The position numbers and the translations under genes are program-made. The notes under the pieces are model-generated. The model had not been told where the DNA came from and ran no database searches. It saw only the letters and a list, made by a program, of their open reading frames with translations. 64,000 nt of DNA from Geodermatophilus nigrescens. GTDB lineage: Bacteria > Actinomycetota > Actinomycetes > Mycobacteriales > Geodermatophilaceae. Positions 9,171-17,313 of the stretch are shown one piece after another. The stretch's first letter is position 1, and each line of letters starts with the position of its first letter. Location of the stretch: contig NZ_FQVX01000004.1 in the NCBI RefSeq assembly GCF_900129495.1, positions 186,001 to 250,000 on the forward strand. Direction: 5' to 3'.

Positions 9171-10001
9171 TCAGTCGCGCCGGCCGTGCGCGGCGACCGA
9201 CAGCGGCTCCCAGCGCCGCCACTCGGCGAGCCGGGACTCGTAGTCGCGGGTGGCGATGGCCAGCGGGCCGTCGCCGAGGAACACGCGCAGCGGGGGCTCG
9301 TCGGCGTCGACGAGCTGCAGGACGGCGTCGCGGGTGGCGACCGGGTCGCCGGGGTTCCCGGCACGCGCCCTCCGCTGCTCCGCGGCCTTCTCGCGGAAGG
9401 CGTCGTAGGCCGGGTCCGGCGTCGCGTGCCTCGCGGACGAGCCGCCCCAGTCGGTGCCGTAGGCGCCGGGCTCGATGATCGTCACCCGGATCCCGAAGTC
9501 GGCGACCTCGGCGGCCAGCGACTGGCTGAACGCCTCGAGCGCCCACTTGGACGCGTTGTAGATCCCGATGTTCGGGAAGGCGCTGATCCCGCCGATCGAG
9601 GACACCTGCAGCACGTGGCCCGAGCCCTGCGCCCGCATGACCGGCAGCGCGGCCTGGGTGACCCACAGGGCGCCGAACACGTTGGTCTCGAACTGGGCGC
9701 GGGCCTCGGCCTCGGAGACCTCCTCGACCATGCCGAACTGGCCGTAGCCGGCGTTGTTGACGACGACGTCGAGGCGGCCGAACCGCTCGGCGGCCTGCCG
9801 GACGGCGGCGACGTCGGCCTCGCGGTCGGTGACGTCGAGCCGCAACGGCAGGACGGCGTCGCCGAAGCGCTGCACCAGGTCGTCGAGGGTGGCGGTGTCG
9901 CGGGCGGTGGCGGCCACGGTGTCGCCGCGCTCGAGGGCGGCGATCGCCCACTCGCGGCCGAACCCGCGGGACGCGCCGGTGATGAACCAGGTCTTGGGCA
10001 T
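9171..10001 (-). CDS. short-chain dehydrogenase/reductase
   Basis: A 276-residue classical SDR. It has the TGASRGFG cofactor motif (residues 9-16), NNAG (about 86), catalytic Ser (VSSIGG) and YNASK (about 148-152). The 'TARDTATLDDL' region after strand 2 fits NADP(H) preference. Close relatives are annotated only as oxidoreductases; the substrate cannot be read from sequence. It stands alone between a terminator and a PAS-GGDEF gene on the same strand (47-bp gap to that gene's stop). Confidence 0.88.
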   Translation of the reverse strand: MPKTWFITGASRGFGREWAIAALERGDTVAATARDTATLDDLVQRFGDAVLPLRLDVTDREADVAAVRQAAERFGRLDVVVNNAGYGQFGMVEEVSEAEARAQFETNVFGALWVTQAALPVMRAQGSGHVLQVSSIGGISAFPNIGIYNASKWALEAFSQSLAAEVADFGIRVTIIEPGAYGTDWGGSSARHATPDPAYDAFREKAAEQRRARAGNPGDPVATRDAVLQLVDADEPPLRVFLGDGPLAIATRDYESRLAEWRRWEPLSVAAHGRRD

Positions 10002-10047
10002 GTCGGCGGCAGCGCGGCCGCCGGGCGGGATGTTCCCGGCCGGGGGC

Positions 10048-10974
10048 TCAGCGCCGGGAGCGCCGGACGCTCTTCACCCCGTACATGGCCATGTCGGCGC
10101 GGTTCATGACGCTGTCGGGGTCGTCGCCGGGGCCGCCGGTCGCCGTCCCGGTGCTCACGCCGATCCGCACCGCCTCGCCGGCGACGTCGAACGGCTCGCC
10201 CACGGCGGCCTCGATGCGCCGCGCCCGCTCGGCCGCGCCCTCGGCGTCCAGGCCGCGGGCGACGACTACGAACTCGTCCCCGCCGAGCCGGGCGACGACG
10301 TCGTCCGGGCCGGCCAGGTCCCGTAGCCGCCCGGCGACGGCGACGAGCAGCCGGTCGCCGGCGGCGTGGCCGAAGCGGTCGTTGACGCCCTTGAAGCCGT
10401 CGAGGTCACAGAACACCAGGCTGCACCCGTCACCGGTCTCGACGTGCAGCCGCGCGGCGAGGACGGCGAACAGGGCGCTGCGGTTGGCCAGGCCGGTGAG
10501 CGGGTCGGTGACCGCCTGCCGGCGCACCTGGGCCTCCCGCTCGCGGTGGGCGGTGACGTCGATGCCGACGAACGCGATCGCGTAGGGGGTCCCGTCCTCG
10601 CGGGTCAGCACGCTGGTCTGCAGCTCGATGCGCCGCCGGTCGCCGTCGCCGGTGAGCCAGTCGACCTCGCCGGGGATGGATGGGCGTCCGGAGACCACCA
10701 TCGCCATCGCGGCCCGGGCGAGCTCCACCTCCTCGGGGATGGTGACCACCTCCCAGAACGGCAGGCCGACGAGCTCCTCGCGCCTGCGCCCGGCGAAGCG
10801 CTGCAGCGCGGGGTTGGCCAGCAGGACGCGGCCGGCGTCGTCGCAGACGAGCACGAGGGCGGCGGTGGCCTCCAGCGTGGCGCGGGCCAGGCCGTCGAGG
10901 GCGGTGGGGGTGACGGAGACCGTCGCCGTCCGCGGGGTGCCGCCGGACGGGGACGGCCGTCGGGATGCGTGCAC
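10048..10974 (-). CDS. PAS-GGDEF diguanylate cyclase
   Basis: A 308-residue paralogue of the cyclase at 5369. A PAS domain (about 30-150, 'LLANPALQRFAGR') is followed by GGDEF (about 160-300) with FCDLDGFK and RLGGDEF. The RxxD inhibitory site is absent (AGPD). GTG 10974 is chosen because GAGGAG stands 7 bases upstream. A longer form from ATG 11013 would lack such a site and crowd the divergent GNAT gene. The PAS domain probably senses a small ligand or redox state. With the nearby EAL gene it suggests a local c-di-GMP set. Confidence 0.87.
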   Translation of the reverse strand: MHASRRPSPSGGTPRTATVSVTPTALDGLARATLEATAALVLVCDDAGRVLLANPALQRFAGRRREELVGLPFWEVVTIPEEVELARAAMAMVVSGRPSIPGEVDWLTGDGDRRRIELQTSVLTREDGTPYAIAFVGIDVTAHREREAQVRRQAVTDPLTGLANRSALFAVLAARLHVETGDGCSLVFCDLDGFKGVNDRFGHAAGDRLLVAVAGRLRDLAGPDDVVARLGGDEFVVVARGLDAEGAAERARRIEAAVGEPFDVAGEAVRIGVSTGTATGGPGDDPDSVMNRADMAMYGVKSVRRSRR

Positions 10975-11081
10975 GGTCGGTCTCCTCGGGAGAGCTGCTG
11001 TCCCCCTCTCCATCGGCCCCGGGACGCCGTTCCTCGAGCGCGCATCCCCCGTCGGGGGTGCCCGCGCCCTACGGTGGCGGC

Positions 11082-11645
11082 GTGCTCGACGGCCCGGTGG
11101 GCTTCCGCCCGCTGACCCGCGCCGACCTGCCGCTGCTGGGTCGCTGGCTGGAGGAGCCGCTGGTCGCCCGCTGGTGGGCGCACGAGACGACACCGGAGGC
11201 GCTGGAGGCCGACTTCGGGCCGTGCATCGACGGCACCGACCCCGCCGAGGTGCTGCTCGCGCTGGCCGACGGCCGGCCGTTCGGGCTGGTGCAGCGGTAC
11301 CGGATCGCCGACTTCTCGGAGTACGTCGGCGAGCTCACGCCGGTGGTGGCGGTGCCGCCGCGCGCGCTGTCGATCGACTACCTCATCGGCGAGCCCGGCG
11401 TCCGCGGCGGGGGTGCGGGCGCGGCGATGCTGCGGGCGTTCGTGGCGGAGAGCTGGGCGGCGTACCCGGAGGCCGACGCCGTCCTCGTGCCGGTGGCCGC
11501 GGGCAACGTCGCGTCGTGGCGGGCCCTGGAGCGGGCCGGGTTCACCCGCGTCGCGGAGGGCCCGCTGACGCCGGACAACCCGGTCGACCCGCCCGACCAC
11601 GTCGTCTACCTGCTGCGCCGGCCGCCTGAGCTGCGGGGTACCTGA
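11082..11645 (+). CDS. GNAT N-acetyltransferase
   Basis: 187 residues from GTG 11082. The pattern 'FRPLTRADLPLLGRWLEEPLVARWW' and 'IDYLIGEPGVRGGGAG' (acetyl-CoA pyrophosphate loop, R/Q-x-x-G-x-G/A region) match the GNAT subgroup that includes AAC(6')-like aminoglycoside acetyltransferases and siderophore acetylases. Whether it modifies a drug or a metabolite is not visible. In-frame starts upstream to 10965 would overlap the divergent GGDEF start region and are less likely. The last six residues are encoded by a 16-bp tandem repeat. Confidence 0.8.
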   Translation: MLDGPVGFRPLTRADLPLLGRWLEEPLVARWWAHETTPEALEADFGPCIDGTDPAEVLLALADGRPFGLVQRYRIADFSEYVGELTPVVAVPPRALSIDYLIGEPGVRGGGAGAAMLRAFVAESWAAYPEADAVLVPVAAGNVASWRALERAGFTRVAEGPLTPDNPVDPPDHVVYLLRRPPELRGT

Positions 11646-11672
11646 GCTGCGGGGCGCCTGAGCTGCGGGGTG
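11625..11672 (+). repeat. three tandem copies of a 16-bp unit
   Basis: Unit CCTGAGCTGCGGGG plus two variable bases (TA, CG, TG), repeated three times without a gap. It begins inside the GNAT gene, supplies its stop codon and continues into the intergenic space. Confidence 0.85.
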
Positions 11673-11703
11673 TCCGAGCCGGCTGGTGCGCGCGTCGGGG
11701 TCC

Positions 11704-12921
11704 TCAGGCGGGCTGGCGCTCCGCGGCCCGGGGCGCGGGGACCGCGGGGGCCACCGGGGACAGCGCCTCCGGCGGGCCGGGGCGGCCGAAGTACCAGCCC
11801 TGGCCGAGGTCGACGCCGAGGTCGCGCAGCCGCGCGGCCTCCTCCGCCGTCTCGATGCCCTCGGCGACCACCTTCACGCCGCACCCGTGGCCGAAGCTGA
11901 CCAGCGACTCGACGAGCTTGGACAGCACCGGGTCGGTGTGCAGGCCGCTGACGATGCTGCGGTCCATCTTGATGACGTCGGGGTTCGTCACCACGATGTG
12001 CCGCAGCGAGGAGAAGCCGGCGCCGACGTCGTCGATGGCCAGCCGCATGCCCGCCGCGCGGAAGGGCACCAGCGCGGTGGTCAGCTCGTCGTAGTCCTCG
12101 ACCGGGTCGTGCTCGGAGAGCTCGAGCAGGACGCGGTCCAGCGGCAGGTCGGCCAGCAGCGCCGCGAACCCCGGCGTCAGCAGGGTCTGCGGGGACACGT
12201 TCATCGCCACGTAGCCGCCCACCCGGTCCAGGTGCGCGGCCGCGCCGCGGAGGGCGAGCAGCTCGACCTCGTGCCCGCGGCCGACGCTGTGCGCCTCCTC
12301 GAAGACGACGTCGGGGCCCTTGCCCCACTCGCGCGGGAAGCGGCTGAGCGCCTCGGCGCCCACCCGGACGCCGGTGGCCAGGTCGACGATCGGCTGCAGG
12401 ACGACGCTCGGGCCGCCGGCGGCGACCAGCGGGTCGAGCCGGGCGTCGATGTCGTCGCGGCGCTGCTGCTCGCGGATCTCCGGCTCGATGATCACCGAGG
12501 CGGCGGAGGCGAGGACCTTCATGAGCGCCTCGTCGCGGCCGGTCAGCTCCTTGTCGGAGGTGAATCCGAACGCGCAGAAGGTGCCGTAGAGCGAGCCGTC
12601 GGACAGCGTCACCGGCGTCGAGACGTAGCTGCGGATGCGGGGGATGCGCGCCGACGGCAGCGACATCGCCAGCGGGTAGCGCTTCACGTCGTCGATGACG
12701 GCGGGCAGCTTCCCGTCGAGGATCGCCTGGCAGAACGAGGTGTCCTGGGCGACCTTCGCCTTCTCCTGCACGAGCACCGGCACCCGGGTGTCGACCACCT
12801 CGAGGTGCTGCGTGGTGCCGTCGAGCCGGCTGAGGAACGCCACGCTCATGTGCAGCGACTTCCTCGCCGTGTGCAGCAGGTCGGCGATCTGCTGCTCGGC
12901 GTCCGTGCGCTGTCGGGCCAT
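11704..12921 (-). CDS. GAF-EAL c-di-GMP phosphodiesterase
   Basis: 405 residues from ATG 12921, which has GAGGAG 5 bases upstream. An N-terminal GAF domain (about 10-150, 'VAQDTSFCQAIL...YVSTPVTLSDGSLYGTFCAF') is linked to an EAL domain (about 165-395). Catalytic signatures are intact: EALSRF, MNVSP, ELSE, IDDVGAGFSS, IKMD and VAEGIET. Hydrolysis of c-di-GMP to pGpG is therefore predicted, gated by whatever the GAF domain binds. No membrane helices. It is the natural opponent of the two nearby PAS-GGDEF cyclases. Confidence 0.88.
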   Translation of the reverse strand: MARQRTDAEQQIADLLHTARKSLHMSVAFLSRLDGTTQHLEVVDTRVPVLVQEKAKVAQDTSFCQAILDGKLPAVIDDVKRYPLAMSLPSARIPRIRSYVSTPVTLSDGSLYGTFCAFGFTSDKELTGRDEALMKVLASAASVIIEPEIREQQRRDDIDARLDPLVAAGGPSVVLQPIVDLATGVRVGAEALSRFPREWGKGPDVVFEEAHSVGRGHEVELLALRGAAAHLDRVGGYVAMNVSPQTLLTPGFAALLADLPLDRVLLELSEHDPVEDYDELTTALVPFRAAGMRLAIDDVGAGFSSLRHIVVTNPDVIKMDRSIVSGLHTDPVLSKLVESLVSFGHGCGVKVVAEGIETAEEAARLRDLGVDLGQGWYFGRPGPPEALSPVAPAVPAPRAAERQPA

Positions 12922-13081
12922 CGGTGCTCCTCGTCCGTGAGGGTGACGTCCCCCCATCGGCACCGGTTGCGCGCAACTGGAGCGCAGGCCCTGGGACTCG
13001 CCCGGACCTCACCCGGACCGATGAGTCGCGGCGCCCGCCGACGTCTGTCCCTCCGACAGCCCCGCTCCCCAGGAGGACCCG

Positions 13082-13720
13082 ATGCGCGCGCTCACCGTCA
13101 CCACGTTCCTGACCCTCGACGGCGTCGCCCAGGCGCCGGGCGGCCCGGAGGAGGACACCTCCGGCGGCTTCCCGTACGGCGGGTGGCTGGTGCCCTTCTT
13201 CGATGAGCGCCTCGGTGCGCAGATGGACGCCTGGTTCGCGCCCGCCGAGGACTTCCTGCTCGGCCGCGGGACGTACGAGATCTTCGCCCAGCACTGGCCG
13301 CACGTGGACCCCACCGGCGACGCGGTCGCCACGGCGCTGCAGACCAAGACCAAGCACGTGGCGTCGCGGACGCTGACCTCGCTGGAGTGGTCCACCGCCC
13401 GGATGCTCGACGGCGACGTGCCGGCCGCCGTCCGCGCGCTCAAGGCCGCCGACGGCGGGGAGCTGCAGGTGCACGGCTCGATCGGGCTGGTGCAGACCCT
13501 GCTGGCCGAGGACCTCGTCGACGAGCTGCGCACCGTCGTGTTCCCCGTGGTCCTCGGGCGGGGCAAGCGGCTGTTCGAGGGCGGCGCGGCACCGCGGACG
13601 TGGCGGACGGTCTCCTCCGAGGTCACGACCACCGGGGCGGTCATGTCCGCGCACCGGCGGGACGGCGAGGTGGCCACGGGCGCCTTCGGGCTCGAGTACG
13701 AGGACGCCACGTCGGTTTGA
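13082..13720 (+). CDS. RibD C-terminal-like (DHFR-fold) reductase family protein
   Basis: A 212-residue member of the dihydrofolate-reductase/RibD-C fold family widespread in actinobacteria ('TTFLTLDGVAQAPGGPEEDTSGGF' start, 'LLGRGTYEIF', 'LQVHGSIGLVQTLL', 'DELRTVVFPVVLGRGKRLF'). Real DHFR or RibD roles are unlikely; substrates are generally unknown and NADPH use is assumed from the fold. ATG 13082 has AGGAGG at 13071-13076. It is a single gene; the promoter of the next gene overlaps its stop codon. Confidence 0.85.
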   Translation: MRALTVTTFLTLDGVAQAPGGPEEDTSGGFPYGGWLVPFFDERLGAQMDAWFAPAEDFLLGRGTYEIFAQHWPHVDPTGDAVATALQTKTKHVASRTLTSLEWSTARMLDGDVPAAVRALKAADGGELQVHGSIGLVQTLLAEDLVDELRTVVFPVVLGRGKRLFEGGAAPRTWRTVSSEVTTTGAVMSAHRRDGEVATGAFGLEYEDATSV

Positions 13721-13744
13721 TCCTCCTACTGACTGGTGTACGGT
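13717..13744 (+). promoter_or_regulatory. putative promoter of the SDR/thioesterase pair
   Basis: TTGATC (13717-13722) and TACGGT (13739-13744) are separated by 16 bases and resemble actinobacterial TTGAC/TAnnnT boxes. The -35 overlaps the stop codon of the previous gene, and the -10 directly touches a long inverted repeat. Confidence 0.4.
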
Positions 13745-13783
13745 CCTGAGGCTTCGGTTGGACGGTCCAACCGACGCCTCAGG
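13745..13783. promoter_or_regulatory. 39-bp near-perfect inverted repeat, operator or RBS hairpin
   Basis: CCTGAGGCTTCGGTTGGAC, one central base, then its complement with a single mismatch (19-bp arms). It starts right after the putative -10 and ends inside the AGGAGG ribosome binding site of the SDR gene. It could bind a dimeric repressor as DNA, or fold in mRNA and hide the ribosome binding site. No regulator gene is adjacent. Confidence 0.7.
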
Positions 13784-13790
13784 AGGAACC

Positions 13791-14495
13791 GTGGACCTCG
13801 CCGCCACCACCGCCCTCGTCACCGGCGCCAACCGGGGGCTCGGCCGGGCGTTCGCCCTCGAGCTGCTCGCCCGCGGCGCCACCGTGTACGCCGGGGCGCG
13901 CGACCCCGACGCCGTCGACCTGCCCGGCGCGAAGGCGGTGGCCCTGGACGTGACCGACCCGGCGTCGGTCGCGGCGGCGGCCGCGGCCACCGGCGACGTG
14001 ACGCTGCTGGTGAACAACGCCGGCATCGACTCCCGGGTCGACCTGCTCACCGGCGACCTCGCCGACGTGCAGCGCGAGCTCGACGTCAACTACCTGGGCC
14101 CGCTCGCCGTCACCCGGGCCTTCCTGCCGCAACTGCCGGCCGGCGGCGGGGTGCTCAACGTGCTCTCCGCGCTGTCCTGGCTGGCCTTCCCGGGAACCGG
14201 CGCCTACTGCGCGTCGAAGTCGGCGGCGTGGGCGATGACCAACGCGCTGCGCCAGCAGCTCGCGCCCCGCGGGATCCGCGTGACGGCGCTGCACGTCGGC
14301 TACGTGGACACCGACATGACCGCCGGCATCGACGCCCCCAAGTCCGCCCCGGCCGACGTCGTCCGTGCCGCGCTCGACGGCGTCGCGGCCGGCGCGTACG
14401 AGGTCCTGGCCGACGACGTCAGCCGCCGGGTGCAGGCCGGCCTGGCCGGCGGCGTCGCGGCGCTGTACCCCGCGCTGCCGGCGGTGGCGTCGTGA
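13791..14495 (+). CDS. short-chain dehydrogenase/reductase
   Basis: A 234-residue SDR. Motifs: TGANRGLG cofactor site (about 11-18), NNAG, and YCASK catalytic Tyr/Lys, with Ser in 'LSALSWLAFPG'. GTG 13791 has AGGAGG directly upstream. 'YAGARDPDAV' after strand 2 fits NADP(H). It is translationally coupled (GTGA) to a thioesterase-like gene, which suggests the pair acts on the same acyl or hydroxyacyl substrate. Expression is likely controlled by the 39-bp palindrome in its leader. Confidence 0.88.
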   Translation: MDLAATTALVTGANRGLGRAFALELLARGATVYAGARDPDAVDLPGAKAVALDVTDPASVAAAAAATGDVTLLVNNAGIDSRVDLLTGDLADVQRELDVNYLGPLAVTRAFLPQLPAGGGVLNVLSALSWLAFPGTGAYCASKSAAWAMTNALRQQLAPRGIRVTALHVGYVDTDMTAGIDAPKSAPADVVRAALDGVAAGAYEVLADDVSRRVQAGLAGGVAALYPALPAVAS

Positions 14496-15277
14496 CCGCC
14501 GTCGTGGGGTCGGGCGTCGTGGGGTCGGGCGCTCAGGACGTCGTCGCTGGTGACGTCGTCGCGCCGGCGCTGGTGGTCGATCCGAGCTGGCGGTCGTTCA
14601 CGCACGTCCAGGGCGGGCTCGTGACCGGGCACCTGCTGGCCGCGGCGGCCGACGCCACCGGCGCCGCGCCGCGGACCGTCTCCGCCCACCTGCTGGCCGG
14701 CGTCGAGCCGGGTGTGCCGGCGGTCGTGGGGGCGGTGCTCGACCGGGCCGGCACGACCGGGAGCGTGCGCGCCACGCTGCACCAGGCGGGCCGGCTCGCC
14801 GCCGTCGCCCAGGTGCTCACGGTCGCCCGGCCGCCGGTCCCGGGGCCGTCCGTGCCGGTCCCGCCCGTGGCCGAGGGGGTGCCGTTCGCGCTGCCGCGGG
14901 ACCTGGTGCCGATCGCCGACCACACGGCGATCCGCGCCCTGGGGACGTCGCGCCCGCTCGCCGGCGGGGACGAGCCGCGGCTGACCGCGTGGGTGCGCAT
15001 CGACGGCGACCTCCCGCCGCTGGTGCAGCTCGGCGTCCTGCTCGACGCGCTGCCTCCGTCGCTGTTCGCCGTCCGCACGGCCCCCGCGGCGATGCCGACC
15101 GTGGAGCTCACCGCGCACCTGGCCGGCCCGCCGCCGGCGACGGGCGCGTGGGTGCTGGTCGACCAGGTGACCACCTGGGCCGACGACGCCGTCGCCGTCG
15201 ACGAGGCGGAGCTGCGCACGGAGGACGGCGCGCTGGTGGCCCGTGCCCGCCAGACCCGGCGGCTGCTCGTGCGCTGA
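14492..15277 (+). CDS. acyl-CoA thioesterase-like (double hot-dog) protein
   Basis: 261 residues from the GTG of a GTGA overlap with the SDR gene. The pattern 'DPSWRSFTHVQGGLVTGHLLAAA', 'SVRATLHQAGRLAAVAQV' and a second half ending 'RTEDGALVARARQTRRLL' fits the TesB-type double hot-dog thioesterase family found in actinobacteria, which hydrolyses acyl-CoA. The active-site residues are not confidently placed. The N-terminal 20 residues contain a perfect 15-bp direct repeat (14501-14515 and 14516-14530) and are probably a non-conserved extension. Confidence 0.75.
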   Translation: MTAVVGSGVVGSGAQDVVAGDVVAPALVVDPSWRSFTHVQGGLVTGHLLAAAADATGAAPRTVSAHLLAGVEPGVPAVVGAVLDRAGTTGSVRATLHQAGRLAAVAQVLTVARPPVPGPSVPVPPVAEGVPFALPRDLVPIADHTAIRALGTSRPLAGGDEPRLTAWVRIDGDLPPLVQLGVLLDALPPSLFAVRTAPAAMPTVELTAHLAGPPPATGAWVLVDQVTTWADDAVAVDEAELRTEDGALVARARQTRRLLVR

Positions 15278-15314
15278 CCGGACCCGCGGTGAGCGGGCTC
15301 GCGCCGAGCGGGGC

Positions 15315-15989
15315 TCAGCCCTCGAGCAGGCCGGCCTCGTGGGCCAGGATCGCCGCCTGCGTCCGGTTGGCCAGGTCGAGCTTGGTGAGCAGCCGGGAGA
15401 CGTAGGTCTTCACGGTGGCCTCGCTGACGAACAGCCGGCCCGCGAGCTCGGCGTTGGAGCCGCCGCTGCCGAGCAGGACGAGCACCTCGCGCTCGCGGTC
15501 GGAGAGGGCGGCCACCCGCTGCAGCGCCTCCGCCCGCCGCGGGGTGGCCCGGCTGCCGACGTAGGAGGCGATCAGCCCGGCCGTGACGGCGGGGGAGAGG
15601 GTCGCCGTCCCGTCGGCCACCGCCCGGACGGCGGCCGCGATCTGCCGCGGCGGGGTGTCCTTGAGCAGGAATCCCGCCGCCCCGGCGGCCAGCGCCGCGT
15701 AGACGTACTCGTCGACGTGGAAGGTGGTCAGGACGGCGACCTGCGGCGGGTCGGGCAGGGCGAGGATCGCGCGGGTGGCGGCCAGCCCGTCCATGCCGGG
15801 CATGCGGACGTCGGTGAGCACGACGTCGGGCCGCAGCTCGCGCGCCGCGGCCACCCCGGCGGCGCCGTCGCCGGCCTCCCCGACGACGTCCATGTCCCCG
15901 GCGGCCTCGAGGACCGTGCGCAGGCCGAAGCGCACCAGTTCCTCGTCGTCGACCAGCAGCACCCGGATGCGGCGCCCGTCCCCGGTCAC
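15315..15989 (-). CDS. NarL/LuxR-type response regulator
   Basis: 224 residues: receiver domain (about 8-125) with acidic DD, phosphoacceptor Asp60 (VVLTD) and Lys110 (GFLLK), then a C-terminal LuxR helix-turn-helix (about 150-215, 'LSDREREVLVLLGSGGSNAELAGRLFVSEATVKTYVSRLLTKL'). GTG 15989 overlaps the stop of the upstream kinase gene (GTGA). All residues for phosphorylation are present. It probably activates the divergent ABC transporter operon at 17314. Confidence 0.92.
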   Translation of the reverse strand: MTGDGRRIRVLLVDDEELVRFGLRTVLEAAGDMDVVGEAGDGAAGVAAARELRPDVVLTDVRMPGMDGLAATRAILALPDPPQVAVLTTFHVDEYVYAALAAGAAGFLLKDTPPRQIAAAVRAVADGTATLSPAVTAGLIASYVGSRATPRRAEALQRVAALSDREREVLVLLGSGGSNAELAGRLFVSEATVKTYVSRLLTKLDLANRTQAAILAHEAGLLEG

Positions 15990-17131
15990 GCGGGCAGCTC
16001 CGCCTCGACGCAGAAGCCGCCGTCGAGGCGCGGCTCGGCGCGGAGCCGCCCGCCGAGGGTGCGCACCCGCTCGCCGAGCCCGATCAGGCCGAAGCCGCCG
16101 CCGGGCACCGGCTCCGCCGCGCGGGCGGGCGGGCCGTTGACCACCCGCACGTGCAGCTCGTCGGGACGGCGCTCGACGGTGACCTGCACCGGCGCGTCGG
16201 GGGCGTGCCGCCCGGCGTTGGTGAGCGACTCCTGCACGATGCGGTACGCCGCCCGGCCGACGACGGGGTCGACCGGGGCGGTCCCCTCCGCGGGGCCGGT
16301 CCAGCCCACGTCCATGCCGGCCTCCCGCGCGGAGGCCACCAGGCGCGGCAGCTCGGGCAGGCCGGGCTGCGGCCCGAGCGGGGCGGCCTCGTCGACCTCC
16401 CCGGCGCGCAGCACCCCGACCATCTGCCGCAGCTCCTCGAGTGCCTGCCGCCCCGCCGTCTGCACCTGCCCGGCCAGCTGCTCCACCCGGTCCGGATCGG
16501 CGGCGGCCACCTCGATCGCGCCGGCCTGCAGCACCATCAGGCTCACCCGGTGCCCGACGGCGTCGTGCATCTCGCGGGCGATGCGGGTGCGCTCGGCCAG
16601 CACCGCGGCCGACGCCAGCCGCTCCCGCTCGGCCTCGGCGCGCGCGGCCCTCTCGCGCAGCGCGGCAAGCAACTGGGCGCGGGTGCGCTGCCAGATGCCG
16701 AGCGCCGCGGGCAGCACGAGGGCGATGGCCACCCCGCCGAGGGCGCCCACCGCCTCGTCCGGCGTCCCGATCGCCCAGGGCTGCACGAGCGCGACCGTCC
16801 CGAGGACGCCGGCTGCCGCGCGCACCGGCCAGCGGCCCTCGTAGCGGCCGACCGCGTAGGCGGTGAGCAGCATGCCGACCACCAGCGCCGGGACCAGCAC
16901 CCCGAGGACCGCGCTGACGACGAAGGGCACCACGGGCGCCGACCGGCGGAACAGGAACAGGGTGGCGACCAGCAGCAGGCCGCCGACGAGCAGGACGGCG
17001 TCCGCGGTCAGCCGCGCCTCCGGGGTGACGACGCCGACCGTCACCGTGCCCGCGCCCAGCAGCGCGACGAACGCCTCGAAGCCGATGCTGCACGCGCGCA
17101 GGCCCGGCCACACGCGCTGCCGGGACCCCAT
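15986..17131 (-). CDS. DesK/NarX-class sensor histidine kinase
   Basis: 381 residues. The N-terminal 150 residues hold several hydrophobic segments (about 18-36, 42-62, 68-95, 105-145), so the sensor is membrane-embedded. HisKA_3 with phosphorylatable His189 (AREMHDAVGHRVSL) and a HATPase domain (ESLTNAGRH N-box, GFGLIGLGERV G-box) follow. It phosphorylates the NarL-type regulator encoded directly downstream. The signal is unknown; such kinases next to ABC exporters often answer to membrane or antibiotic stress. Confidence 0.9.
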   Translation of the reverse strand: MGSRQRVWPGLRACSIGFEAFVALLGAGTVTVGVVTPEARLTADAVLLVGGLLLVATLFLFRRSAPVVPFVVSAVLGVLVPALVVGMLLTAYAVGRYEGRWPVRAAAGVLGTVALVQPWAIGTPDEAVGALGGVAIALVLPAALGIWQRTRAQLLAALRERAARAEAERERLASAAVLAERTRIAREMHDAVGHRVSLMVLQAGAIEVAAADPDRVEQLAGQVQTAGRQALEELRQMVGVLRAGEVDEAAPLGPQPGLPELPRLVASAREAGMDVGWTGPAEGTAPVDPVVGRAAYRIVQESLTNAGRHAPDAPVQVTVERRPDELHVRVVNGPPARAAEPVPGGGFGLIGLGERVRTLGGRLRAEPRLDGGFCVEAELPA

Positions 17132-17313
17132 GGGCGGAGCGTAGGTCGGCCGGCGGCGTCCGCGGGTCGTCCGTCCGGCGCGGTCCCGTGTCCACTTCCG
17201 GACGACACGGCGACGCCGTCCGTCGACCCGGATCGGCTGCCTCCGGCCGACGCGGGGGCCCGCCCCCGGGCGGCAGGTTCTCCGGTGACCGCAGCGAGAG
17301 CCCGGAGGCAGCG

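Noticed and set aside
6388..9243. 951-codon open frame across the DUF1707, marR and exporter genes
   Set aside because: It crosses three well-supported genes and has an RR/PG-rich translation with no domain; antisense or off-frame artefact.
13745..13783. Palindrome read as terminator of the RibD-like gene
   Set aside because: It ends inside the ribosome binding site of the next gene and follows a promoter-like sequence, so a regulatory role for the downstream gene fits better, though attenuation is not excluded.
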